Shown: piece by piece, positions 1 through 5,978 of the stretch
Layout of the letters: each line of letters starts with the position of its first letter
How positions within the stretch are numbered: the stretch's first letter is position 1
DNA from: Thermatribacter sp964570785
GTDB taxonomy: Bacteria; Atribacterota; Atribacteria; Atribacterales; Thermatribacteraceae
Assembly (NCBI GenBank): GCA_964570785.1
Contig: CAZMZG010000031.1
Location: 1-19,398, forward strand
DNA: 19,398 nt
Direction: 5' to 3'
Position numbers and translations under genes: made by a program
The notes under the pieces: model-generated
Told to the model about the DNA's origin: nothing
The model's database searches: none
What the model saw: the letters and a program-made list of their open reading frames with translations, nothing else

Positions 1-442
1 TCCTGTAAAGGGGGTTCTCTGGACTGGGCTACGAGCAGTAATTGGAGGTGCCTCAAAAAATTGGCCTCTTTTCTTTACAGGAGATAGGTTCTCCACCATC
101 AATGCTTCTGCCCAGGGGATTAATGGTTCTTCCTAACAATTCTTCTCCTGCGGGAACGGTGAGCTGCTCTCCGCTCCTGAAAACCTGGCTGCCAGTATGG
201 AGCTGGGTATAGTCACCAAATATAATACACTGCAGAGAATCCTTTTCTAAGGAAAAAACCTGCCCCACAACTTCTCCCTCAAATAATACTTTCTCCCCCA
301 TAAATGCTTCCTGTAGCCCCTCTACAACCGCGATGCCATCTCTAATTTCCCTAACGTAACCGATTTCTCCAATTTGAGGCTCCAGTTGAAATTCTTCTAC
401 AACTTTTTTTGCTTTCTGTAAAACTTCTGATACCAGGGACAT
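1..442 (-). CDS. atpA: F1Fo-ATPase alpha subunit, N-terminal part, cut by window edge and frameshifted
   Basis: Alpha subunit of the F1 head. Only the N-terminal beta-barrel domain is here; the nucleotide-binding domain lies beyond the left edge. The first 129 codons read in one frame, with alpha-type stretches such as DGIAVVEGL, LLGRTINPLGRSIDGGEPI and KEKRPIF, and then meet a TGA at 53-55. If the T6 run on the coding strand (plus-strand A6, 55-60) had one T fewer, the reading would continue as EAPPITARSPVQRTPFTG to the edge. That matches the usual alpha linker (AP-x-I-x-x-R-x-x-V-x-x-P-x-x-TG), so the gene is broken by one apparent extra base. The start ATG lies 4 bp after the delta-like ORF, with a GAAGGAG further upstream. 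The sequence is rather divergent from ordinary alpha subunits, in keeping with the N-type character of the locus. Identity is secure; whether the frameshift is real is open. Confidence 0.85.
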
Positions 443-446
443 AGGT

Positions 447-677
447 TTACAATAGCTCCTTCTTTAGCTTTTCCAGCTGGGTTTTGATGCTACAGTCGAT
501 GTAAAAGTCCCGCCACATAATGATTACTCCTCCAATTAATGAAGGATCAATTTTCTCCCTTATTTTAAGATAGGTACTGCCAGCAAAGGGAGAAAGCTTC
601 TGAATTATAATTTGTTTTTGTTTTGCGGTAAGAGAGAAGGGGGTTATTAGCGTTACTATTTCTTTTTTATTTCTCAT
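447..677 (-). CDS. atpH: delta/OSCP-like C-terminal fragment (76 aa), probably the C-terminal half of a split b-delta subunit
   Basis: This matches only the C-terminal part of the delta (OSCP) stalk subunit: the LITPFSLTAKQKQ strand-helix, then IDPSLIGGVII, a YIDCSIKTQLEKLKKEL helix and the end. Ordinary delta is about 180 aa, and the N-terminal six-helix domain that binds the alpha N-termini is missing. The ORF overlaps the 3' end of atpF by 11 nt in the +1 frame. Removing one A from the AAA before the atpF stop (plus 670-672) would fuse both into one protein of about 245 aa ending in this domain. From memory, the b subunit of the alternate/N-type F-ATPase has about that length and a delta-like tail. 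The ORF may be a real translationally coupled mini-delta or half of a fused gene. No good Shine-Dalgarno stands before its ATG. Confidence 0.7.
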   Translation of the reverse strand: MRNKKEIVTLITPFSLTAKQKQIIIQKLSPFAGSTYLKIREKIDPSLIGGVIIMWRDFYIDCSIKTQLEKLKKELL

Positions 678-1182
678 AGGTTATACTCATTCGAGATTCT
701 ATCTTATTCAACGCAGCGTCAAGCATCTCATCGATCAGACGCTCCTGTATTTGTGGTGTAATGTGTTCCTGGAGGATTTTGCTGGCTATGGCCACCGCGA
801 TCTCTACTATTTCTTCTCGTAGTTCCTTATGCAATCTTTCTATTTCCTTCTGGGCTCTTGTTTCGTATTCTCTTTTAATTTTTTCTGCTTCCTGGTATGC
901 TTCTTCAATGATGGTGGCTTTCATTTGTGAAGCTTCTTGGTTGGCTCTCTCCAGGGCTTCTTTGTATCTCTGCTGAATGGAGCGTTCCTCTTCTTCATAC
1001 TTTTCTTTTAATTTCCTCAGTTCCTCACGGGTTCTCTCTATTTCTTCCAGCTCATTGCGTATTTTCTGAGAGCGTCTGTCCAGTGCTTTTAAAACAGGCT
1101 TAAAAAGGAAACGAATAAGCAAAAAAACCAGGACTACAAAGTTAATAATTTGAAAAATCAAGCTACGATCTACTTCCAGCAT
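667..1182 (-). CDS. atpF: F1Fo-ATPase b subunit (peripheral stalk)
   Basis: Stator subunit b: one N-terminal membrane helix (about residues 7-28, with FVVLVFLLIRFLFKPV) followed by a long charged coiled coil rich in E, K, R and Q. The conserved membrane-exit pattern FLFKPVLKALDRR is present. I prefer the ATG at 1180-1182 (171 aa), because AGAAG lies 6 nt before it. A TTG two codons upstream (1188) is the longer choice. The gene follows atpE by about 10 bp. Its C-terminus (EEIVEIAVAIASKILQEHI) is the b part that meets delta, and it runs into the delta-like fragment with an 11-nt overlap. The family assignment is firm. Whether b is really a separate protein or half of a b-delta fusion is not settled. 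Confidence 0.88.
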   Translation of the reverse strand: MLEVDRSLIFQIINFVVLVFLLIRFLFKPVLKALDRRSQKIRNELEEIERTREELRKLKEKYEEEERSIQQRYKEALERANQEASQMKATIIEEAYQEAEKIKREYETRAQKEIERLHKELREEIVEIAVAIASKILQEHITPQIQERLIDEMLDAALNKIESRMSITYEK

Positions 1183-1192
1183 TGGCAATCTT

Positions 1193-1459
1193 CTATTTAA
1201 AAACGTATTTGATCAGTGGATTGGCAAAAAGCAGTATCAGGGAAACCACCAGCACGTAAATAGCCAGTGACTCAAGTAGCGCTAACCCTACGAAGAGGGT
1301 TCTGCTGATTTCGTTGGTTGCCTCTGGCTGGCGAGCTATGCCTTCCAGAGCCTTGCTACAGGCTCTTCCCTGCCCCAGGGCCGGGAAAATAACCCCGATA
1401 GCTATGGAGAAACCAGCGGTAAAAACAGTAACACATAAAAATAGCATTTCCCCCTGCAT
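1193..1459 (-). CDS. atpE: F1Fo-ATPase c subunit (rotor ring), predicted Na+-binding
   Basis: An 88-aa hairpin with two membrane helices joined by the polar loop ARQPEA (42-47). Helix 1 has GQG with Gln30. Helix 2 has the ion-carrying Glu63 followed by Ser64 and Tyr68 (LLESLAIY). Gln, Glu-Ser and Tyr at these places are the known ligand set of Na+-type c rings such as that of Ilyobacter tartaricus (Q32, E65, S66, Y70). The Thr67 that holds a water there is Leu65 here. The segment SRTLFVGLALLESLAIY is also very like the c subunit of N-type ATPases as I remember it. The start has a strong AAAGGAGG 7 nt upstream. It lies 36 bp downstream of atpB. Na+ coupling is an inference from the residues; the subunit identity is certain. 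Confidence 0.95.
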   Translation of the reverse strand: MQGEMLFLCVTVFTAGFSIAIGVIFPALGQGRACSKALEGIARQPEATNEISRTLFVGLALLESLAIYVLVVSLILLFANPLIKYVFK

Positions 1460-1495
1460 TTTCGATCCTCCTTTCAGATTGAGAAAAATCTACCA

Positions 1496-2161
1496 CTAAT
1501 GACCTGCTTTTTCAACTGAAGCACTCAGATAAACCACAGTCAATATAGTGAATATATAAGCCTGAATGATTCCAGTGAAGATGCTAAAAAGCATCATTGG
1601 TACCGGTAGAAAGAGCGGTGCCAGCATAAAGAGAATAGCAATGATAATTTCTTCCCCCAAAATATTTCCGAAAAGTCGCAGAGCCAGGGAGAGTGTGCGG
1701 GTTATTTCGCCTATTATGTGAAAAGGAGCAAGAATTGGAGATGGAGAGATATAAGTTTTGAGATAATTGCGCAGACCCTGATTGCGAATTCCGTAGTAAG
1801 GAACAGCAAAAAAAACTACCAGAGCGAGAGCTAGAGTGGTGTTAAAATTTGCCGTTGGCGCCTGCAGGCCGGGCACCAGGTTGGTGAGATTAGAGGTCCC
1901 AATGAAGAGAGCAAGGGTTCCCACCAAAGGCAAAAACTGCCTTCCGTATCCCGGAGACATTCCCTCAATAAGGTTGAGAATCGCTTCTACAAATAACTCA
2001 ACTATGTTTTGCAATCTTCCTGGAACAAGAGCCATTCTGCTGGTGAGCAATATAGAACCCACCACCAAAAAAGCCATTACCAGCCAGGTAGCAACCACGG
2101 TTTTGGTTACCGGGAAAACCCATATCCAGAAGACGACGCGGGGGTTTAGCAGTTCTTCCAT
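1496..2161 (-). CDS. atpB: F1Fo-ATPase a subunit (ion channel of Fo)
   Basis: A 221-aa integral membrane protein, short for the family, with about five or six hydrophobic helices. The essential arginine is Arg162 in LSLALRLFGN, followed by ILGEE. The family landmarks TSNLTNLVPG (about 89-98) and the C-terminal IIQAYIFTILTVVYLS are clear. With the c ring it forms the ion half-channels. Its start overlaps the stop of the upstream AtpR/I-like gene by one base (TGATG), so translation is probably coupled. The short N-terminus and the order AtpZ/Q, AtpR, a, c, b, alpha resemble the alternate/N-type operon. Confidence 0.95.
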   Translation of the reverse strand: MEELLNPRVVFWIWVFPVTKTVVATWLVMAFLVVGSILLTSRMALVPGRLQNIVELFVEAILNLIEGMSPGYGRQFLPLVGTLALFIGTSNLTNLVPGLQAPTANFNTTLALALVVFFAVPYYGIRNQGLRNYLKTYISPSPILAPFHIIGEITRTLSLALRLFGNILGEEIIIAILFMLAPLFLPVPMMLFSIFTGIIQAYIFTILTVVYLSASVEKAGH

Positions 2162-2436
2162 CAGCTCATCTCCCTGAACAGAAATTTTACGTAAAGGTAT
2201 AGGGAAAAAGTGTAGCTAATGGGGAATAGAATTGCAGCCAGAAATGCGTTTACCTGTAGAGGAGATATTAAAAACCAGAAAAGGAGAACAAACATGCTCC
2301 GTCTGAAAAGTCTATCTTGCAGAGACGGCAACCTTTTCTTAAAAGCTACTTTTTTAACTTCTAAAAATAGCAGAGAAAGTGTTATGTTTGCCAGTACTAT
2401 ACTTCCCGCCAAAGCTATGAGAAACTGTTTAATCAT
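2161..2436 (-). CDS. AtpR/AtpI-like small membrane protein of the ATPase operon
   Basis: A 91-aa protein with three hydrophobic segments (about residues 3-25, 47-62 and 65-85) separated by a basic stretch (KKVAFKKR). It sits between the AtpZ-like gene and atpB, where AtpI (usually four helices, about 125 aa) or the shorter AtpR of N-type operons is found. Proteins of this place help to assemble the c ring or escort the a subunit. I chose the ATG at 2436, which overlaps the upstream gene by 8 nt (ATGATTAA). An ATG at 2466 would give 101 aa, with the N-terminal addition MTRRRPPNAK. Neither has a well-placed Shine-Dalgarno. Identity rests on position and membrane pattern more than on motifs. Confidence 0.7.
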   Translation of the reverse strand: MIKQFLIALAGSIVLANITLSLLFLEVKKVAFKKRLPSLQDRLFRRSMFVLLFWFLISPLQVNAFLAAILFPISYTFSLYLYVKFLFREMS

Positions 2437-2692
2437 CTTTGCGTTTGGAGGTCTCCTCCTGGTCATCTTTTTTGCGGCTTTCTCGCATCAAAAAGTCATA
2501 CAGATTATAAAAACCCAGGAAAGCGCCCAGCGAAAGCAGAGACAAGGTCCAGGAGAAACCCAGGGGGTACTTCCTGTCGAGGTACTGACCCAGAAAAAGA
2601 CCAAACAATATGGGGGCTACGCTCAGCCAGGAAATGTCCCAGATTTGTCCCACGCTTTTCCAAAAATTGCTGTTATCGAGACTTCTTCTCAT
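2429..2692 (-). CDS. atpZ: AtpZ/AtpI-family (AtpQ-like) membrane protein, first gene of the ATPase operon
   Basis: An 87-aa protein with two membrane helices (about 20-37 and 47-66). It has the family pattern PILFGLFLGQYLDRKY, then GFSWTL...LGAFLGFYNLYDFL, and a highly charged C-terminal tail. Members of this family open ATP synthase operons; in N-type operons the gene is called atpQ. They are linked to assembly or to Mg2+/Ca2+ handling, but their role is poorly fixed. The ATG has no Shine-Dalgarno. A TATAAT on this strand at 2705-2700 would put the transcript start almost on the ATG, so the mRNA may be leaderless. In canonical N-type operons the beta and epsilon genes precede this gene. Here a tRNA gene and its promoter lie there instead. 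Confidence 0.8.
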   Translation of the reverse strand: MRRSLDNSNFWKSVGQIWDISWLSVAPILFGLFLGQYLDRKYPLGFSWTLSLLSLGAFLGFYNLYDFLMRESRKKDDQEETSKRKDD

Positions 2693-2699
2693 AGAAATA

Positions 2700-2726
2700 A
2701 TTATAATCGACTATTGAAAAATTCAA
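2700..2726 (-). promoter_or_regulatory. possible promoter of the ATPase operon
   Basis: On the minus strand, TTGAAT (2726-2721) and TATAAT (2705-2700) stand 15 bp apart, shorter than the ideal 17. The predicted start point lies at about 2693, next to the ATG of the first gene, which would mean a leaderless message. The -35 is half of the small inverted repeat TTGAA-AAA-TTCAA (2714-2726) shared with the divergent side. Confidence 0.35.
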
Positions 2727-2727
2727 G

Positions 2728-2736
2728 TGTTATAAT
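2728..2736 (+). promoter_or_regulatory. extended -10 promoter of tRNA-Gly
   Basis: TGTTATAAT is a perfect extended -10 element (TGnTATAAT) ending 19 bp before the tRNA, with no clear -35 at 17 bp. The intergenic region is very A+T-rich and holds a second TATAAT at 2740-2745. Confidence 0.45.
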
Positions 2737-2755
2737 TATTATAATAGTAGTAGGA

Positions 2756-2830
2756 GCGGAAATAGCTCAGGGGTAGAGCATCGGCTTCCCAAGCCGAGGG
2801 TCGCGGGTTCGAATCCCGTTTTCCGCTCCA
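2756..2830 (+). tRNA. tRNA-Gly (anticodon CCC), CCA encoded
   Basis: The full cloverleaf can be drawn. The acceptor stem GCGGAAA (2756-2762) pairs with TTTCCGC (2820-2826). The D arm is GCTC...GAGC. The anticodon stem TCGGC/GCCGA encloses the loop TTCCCAA with anticodon CCC at 2788-2790. The variable loop is GGGTC, and the T arm GCGGG-TTCGAAT-CCCGT has one G-T pair. The discriminator base is T and the CCA end is encoded (2828-2830). T-rich runs follow at 2831-2851, without a stem, and may help termination. Confidence 0.97.
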
Positions 2831-2903
2831 GTTTTTTAGGGTTTTTTTCTGCTTGTTGCCCCGTGGAAAGTCTTTGCATTAAAGATAAGAATTCTGGTTT
2901 CTC

Positions 2904-2932
2904 TTGATTCAAGCGGGTTATTTTTCTATAAT
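2904..2932 (+). promoter_or_regulatory. sigma-70 promoter of the PadR-MFS operon
   Basis: TTGATT (2904-2909) and a perfect TATAAT (2927-2932) are separated by 17 bp. The predicted start point is about 2939, 40 nt before the PadR ATG. The presence of the promoter argues against translating the open frame further upstream than 2979. Confidence 0.7.
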
Positions 2933-2937
2933 ATATG

Positions 2938-2948
2938 TCGAATTTCGA
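2938..2948 (+). promoter_or_regulatory. palindrome at the transcription start, possible PadR operator
   Basis: TCGAA-T-TTCGA is a perfect short inverted repeat six bases after the -10 box, in the wider context ATATGTCGAATTTCGATAT. PadR-family repressors usually bind ATGT/ACAT-like dyads over their own promoter. The site and its position fit autorepression, but only by inference. Confidence 0.35.
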
Positions 2949-2978
2949 TATCGGAATCCGAGGAGAGTGTTGCTTTTA

Positions 2979-3302
2979 ATGAAAGATCCCCTCAGAGAAT
3001 TGTTCCGAGGTTTTATGAGAGTGCACATCCTTTACCACGCTAGCAACGAACCCATTTATGGGGTATGGATGATGAGGGAACTTGAAAAGCACGGGTATGA
3101 AGTGAGTCCTGGCACTCTTTATCCCCTTCTCCACCTTATGGAGAAAGAAGGTTTGCTTAAAAGTCGCAAAGGAGTGTACGAAGGTAGAGTAAGAAAATAT
3201 TACAGGATCACCAGTAAGGGGAAAGAAGTTTTGAAAAAGATCCGGGAAAAGGTTGGAGAATTAGCACAGGAAATCCTCAGGGAGGATAAAAATTGTGGAT
3301 AG
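2979..3302 (+). CDS. PadR-family transcriptional regulator
   Basis: A 107-aa winged-helix regulator of the short PadR type. The recognisable pattern is LRELFRGFMRVHILYHAS, YGVWMMRELEKHGYEVSPGTLYPLLHLMEKEGLL (the recognition helix and PGTLYP motif), then a wing with RKYYRITSKGKEVL and a C-terminal dimerisation helix. I chose the ATG at 2979, which follows GAGGAGAG by 11 nt and leaves room for the promoter at 2904-2932. The open frame runs 25 codons further up, but these lie in the promoter. The gene overlaps the start of the MFS gene by 8 nt, so it most likely controls that exporter and itself. The ligand is unknown. Confidence 0.9.
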   Translation: MKDPLRELFRGFMRVHILYHASNEPIYGVWMMRELEKHGYEVSPGTLYPLLHLMEKEGLLKSRKGVYEGRVRKYYRITSKGKEVLKKIREKVGELAQEILREDKNCG

Positions 3303-4455
3303 AAAAAAGGCACTTGGATTCGTTGTTTTGCTTGGCCTGGTGAGCCTTTTTGGAGATGTTACCTACGAAGGTGCCAGGAGCATTGTGGGGCCTTTTCTTA
3401 GGTACCTTGGAGCGGGGGCCGCGGTGGTTGGTTTCGCAGCCGGTGTAGGAGAATTCGCTGGTTACGGGTTAAGAATTGTCTCCGGATTTCTGAGTGATAA
3501 GACAAAAAAATACTGGCTTTTTGTTATTTTGGGCTACTGTGTAAATCTTCTGGCAGTTCCGTTGCTTGCAATAGCTGGGAACTGGGAAATAGCAATCTTT
3601 TTGCTTATTCTTGAGCGTTTCGGGAAAGCGCTTAGAACCCCCGCAAGAGACGCTATGCTTTCGGGAGTTGCTGAACAGTTTGGACTTGGCTGGGGTTTTG
3701 GTCTGCACGAAGCTATGGACCAGATTGGTGCAGTATCCGGTCCTTTGCTGGTTGCCTTTTTACTAGCTGCAAAGGGAAGTTATCGCCTTTCGTTTGCATT
3801 TCTTGCTATACCTGCTTTGCTGGCTTTATCCTTCTTGGTGCTGGCAAAAAGGTTTTATCCTACTTCTCGAGAACTTGCGGTGAAAAAGTTATCCGTCGCC
3901 GCCCAGGGTCTGACTTCCTATTACTGGCTGTATCTTGTGGCGGTAATGCTGGTGGCCATAGGTTTCGCAGATTATCCCTTGATAGCTTTTCATGTAAAAA
4001 GCAAAGAGATATTGAAAGAATCCCTGATCCCTGTACTTTATGCATATGCAATGGGAGTTGATGCCTTCAGCGCGCTGTTTTTCGGATGGCTTTTTGATAA
4101 AAAGGGTTTTCAGGCTTTACTGGGAGCCATCTTTCTATCTGCGCTTTTTGCTCCCTTTGCTTTTTCGTCAAGCTGGCCCCTGATCGTTTGCGGCATGACT
4201 CTCTGGGGAATAGGTATGGGGGCCCAGGAGTCCATAATGAGGGCCACTGTTGCTCGTATAGCTCCTCCTGAAAAGAGGAGCTCTGCCTACGGAATATTTT
4301 TCGCTGGATATGGTCTTGCCTGGTTTGGGGGGTCCTGGGCTATGGGTTTTCTTTATGAAAGGAGCATCCTTTATTTGATTCTTTTCTCAGTTGTTGCTCA
4401 GCTTCTCGCTGTTTCGGTTCTCCTTAAAGTGAAAGGTGCTCTGGAGGAAGCTTAG
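3295..4455 (+). CDS. MFS transporter, probable drug/metabolite exporter
   Basis: A 386-aa protein with about twelve hydrophobic segments in two halves and a charged middle loop around residues 185-200. The cytoplasmic loop between helices 2 and 3 reads SGFLSDKTKKYW, a form of the MFS GxxxDrxgrr signature. ERFGKALRTPARDAML (about 105-120) matches a widespread group of uncharacterised exporters. The start is GTG with GGAGG 9 nt upstream, inside the PadR gene and overlapping it by 8 nt. A PadR-MFS pair usually means an efflux pump induced by its substrate. Which compound is exported cannot be read from the sequence. Confidence 0.88.
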   Translation: MDRKKALGFVVLLGLVSLFGDVTYEGARSIVGPFLRYLGAGAAVVGFAAGVGEFAGYGLRIVSGFLSDKTKKYWLFVILGYCVNLLAVPLLAIAGNWEIAIFLLILERFGKALRTPARDAMLSGVAEQFGLGWGFGLHEAMDQIGAVSGPLLVAFLLAAKGSYRLSFAFLAIPALLALSFLVLAKRFYPTSRELAVKKLSVAAQGLTSYYWLYLVAVMLVAIGFADYPLIAFHVKSKEILKESLIPVLYAYAMGVDAFSALFFGWLFDKKGFQALLGAIFLSALFAPFAFSSSWPLIVCGMTLWGIGMGAQESIMRATVARIAPPEKRSSAYGIFFAGYGLAWFGGSWAMGFLYERSILYLILFSVVAQLLAVSVLLKVKGALEEA

Positions 4456-4495
4456 CTAGAGTTTGGCTTTGAAAAGCAAATGGGTAGAAAACTCG

Positions 4496-4504
4496 TGCTA
4501 TAAT
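4496..4504 (+). promoter_or_regulatory. extended -10 promoter before the ECF S-component gene
   Basis: TGCTATAAT is an exact extended -10 element 39 bp before the TTG start. A TTGAAA lies at 4469-4474 but is 24 bp away, too far for a normal -35. The predicted leader of about 30 nt is too short for a riboswitch. Confidence 0.5.
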
Positions 4505-4542
4505 TAGAAAATAGATCCCAAAGGGGGGAAGGTGGTGAAGCC

Positions 4543-5049
4543 TTGAAAGAAAATGTAAAAGGAATGGTCTACGCAGCTTTGGCCACTGCCTGTGTAACTG
4601 TAGTCACCATGAGCTTGCAGGTACCCATTCCGCAGACCAGAGGCTATATCAACCTGGGAGATGCAGCTATAATGGTCTTTGCTTTGCTTCTGGGTAGGAA
4701 GTGGGGAGCTATAGCTGGTGGAGTAGGTTCAGCCCTTGCTGATTTACTCACCGGATACGCTCACTGGGCTCCATTCACACTGATCATTAAAGGTCTTGAG
4801 GGCTTTATCGCAGGTCATGCTGCTTATCGAAATAAGGGTGGCCTGAGCCAGCTTCCCTTTCTTTTGCTCGCGGGTTGTGAAATGGTTACTGGCTATTTTT
4901 TGAGTGAAGTGGCAATGTATGGCTTGGGAGCAGCACTTGCTGAGCTTCCCGGCAATTTTCTTCAAGCAGGCAGTGCAGTGATCATTGCACCTTTGCTGGT
5001 TGCAGCAATCTTGAGGACCGAAAAAGCATTAATGCACCATCGCACCTGA
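4543..5049 (+). CDS. ECF transporter S component (vitamin-type substrate-binding membrane subunit)
   Basis: A 168-aa membrane protein with five or six helices. The N-terminal region carries the pattern TMSLQVPIPQTRGYINLGDAAIMV and then LLGRKWGAIAGGVGSALADLLTGYAHWAPFTLIIKGLEG, typical of the COG4720-like S components that bind pyrimidine, thiazole or related vitamins for energy-coupling-factor transporters. The start is TTG, preceded by GGGGGGAAGGTGGTGA; the first ATG would be codon 8. No ATPase (EcfA) or EcfT gene is beside it, so it probably shares a general ECF module encoded elsewhere. The actual vitamin cannot be deduced, and no riboswitch fits in the short leader. Confidence 0.8.
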   Translation: MKENVKGMVYAALATACVTVVTMSLQVPIPQTRGYINLGDAAIMVFALLLGRKWGAIAGGVGSALADLLTGYAHWAPFTLIIKGLEGFIAGHAAYRNKGGLSQLPFLLLAGCEMVTGYFLSEVAMYGLGAALAELPGNFLQAGSAVIIAPLLVAAILRTEKALMHHRT

Positions 5050-5108
5050 GTGCTCTTTTCTTAGCTTTTTCTAATAAATTTAACATGATTAATAAGGAGG
5101 GGAAAGCT

Positions 5109-5978
5109 TTGAAAAGTTTTTTGCTTTTTAGTTTGTTTTGCGCAGTAGCCCTGATTTGTGCAGGTTGTTCGGGAGAAACGTCTATCTCGCCTCAAAGTGG
5201 GGAAGGGTTACCGTCTGACCTCGGCAGTTTGCTCGATGAAGCGCTTGCCAATTTCAATCGGTATTACGGGAATATCGGCACTGCTCTTTCCTACAGCTAT
5301 CTGGGAACAATTGGAAATATTGAGCAAAAGCAGGAAGTAGTAGCTGAAATTACCAATTCGTCGATTGCCAGAGTTCCTAAGATTGTTTTCGAAGACACCC
5401 TTTTTTCAGGAAGTATTGTCTCCCTTCAAGAGGAAAACATCCCTCAAGCAGAACTCAATGAGTGGCAAAATCTGGTCAATTCGCTTGTTGAAGTGGGAAT
5501 GCACCTGATAAGGATTTACTGGCGAGCTAACGGTGAGGACTTTTCGAGTCTCTGTGTAGCCACTGATGAAGATATTGTTTACGATAATATCCTTTCTAAT
5601 GTGGTGATTGTTGAAGGACAGGAGCAAAAATTGCGCTGTTTAGATTACACTATTTATTGGCTCTGGGGTGGAGAACGAGGGAAGGTTATTGCTGAGGTGA
5701 CAGCTTCCTGTGATGGGGTCATCAGCTGTGGTCGTCACTGTACTGCCTCTATGACTCTGGGAGAAGCCCGTATCAACTGCCGAACCCGCACCCAGGGTAA
5801 CTGCTGTGTGCTTGAATACAGCTTTGCCTGGGCTACGCCACTGGTCTGGATTTCAGTAGACACTGATGAGTTTACCCTCCGTACCTCGGGATTGGGCTCT
5901 TCGGGAGAAGGGAATGGTAGCTGCAGTGACTGCTGTAGCCAGGACTTCGAAGAAGGCCCCGTTACTCACGTAGAATAA
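5109..5978 (+). CDS. cysteine-rich lipoprotein of unknown function
   Basis: A 289-aa protein I do not recognise. I chose the TTG at 5109, because AGGAGGGG lies 6 nt before it and it gives a clean signal peptide MKSFLLFSLFCAVALICAGC with the lipidated cysteine at residue 20. The -3 residue is Cys, unusual for a lipobox. An ATG at 5085 would add MINKEGKA and overlap the ribosome binding site. The mature part has 11 further cysteines, crowded in the last 90 residues: SCGRHC at about 206-211, C224, CC 232-233, and CSDCC at 272-276. The middle is acidic, with no membrane segment, so it should sit on the outer side of the membrane. It ends 13 nt inside the convergent phosphomutase gene. Confidence 0.75.
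   Translation: MKSFLLFSLFCAVALICAGCSGETSISPQSGEGLPSDLGSLLDEALANFNRYYGNIGTALSYSYLGTIGNIEQKQEVVAEITNSSIARVPKIVFEDTLFSGSIVSLQEENIPQAELNEWQNLVNSLVEVGMHLIRIYWRANGEDFSSLCVATDEDIVYDNILSNVVIVEGQEQKLRCLDYTIYWLWGGERGKVIAEVTASCDGVISCGRHCTASMTLGEARINCRTRTQGNCCVLEYSFAWATPLVWISVDTDEFTLRTSGLGSSGEGNGSCSDCCSQDFEEGPVTHVE

Noticed and set aside
53..60. Programmed +1 frameshift in atpA, like that of prfB (TTT-TGA slip site)
   Set aside because: No Shine-Dalgarno-like element stands just upstream of the slip site, alpha subunits are not known to be recoded, and a second short-run indel in the window makes a sequence error more likely.
5042..5053. Small hairpin GCAC-CTGA-GTGC followed by TCTTTT after the ECF gene as a terminator
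   Set aside because: The stem has only 4 bp and overlaps the stop codon, so it is too weak to call.
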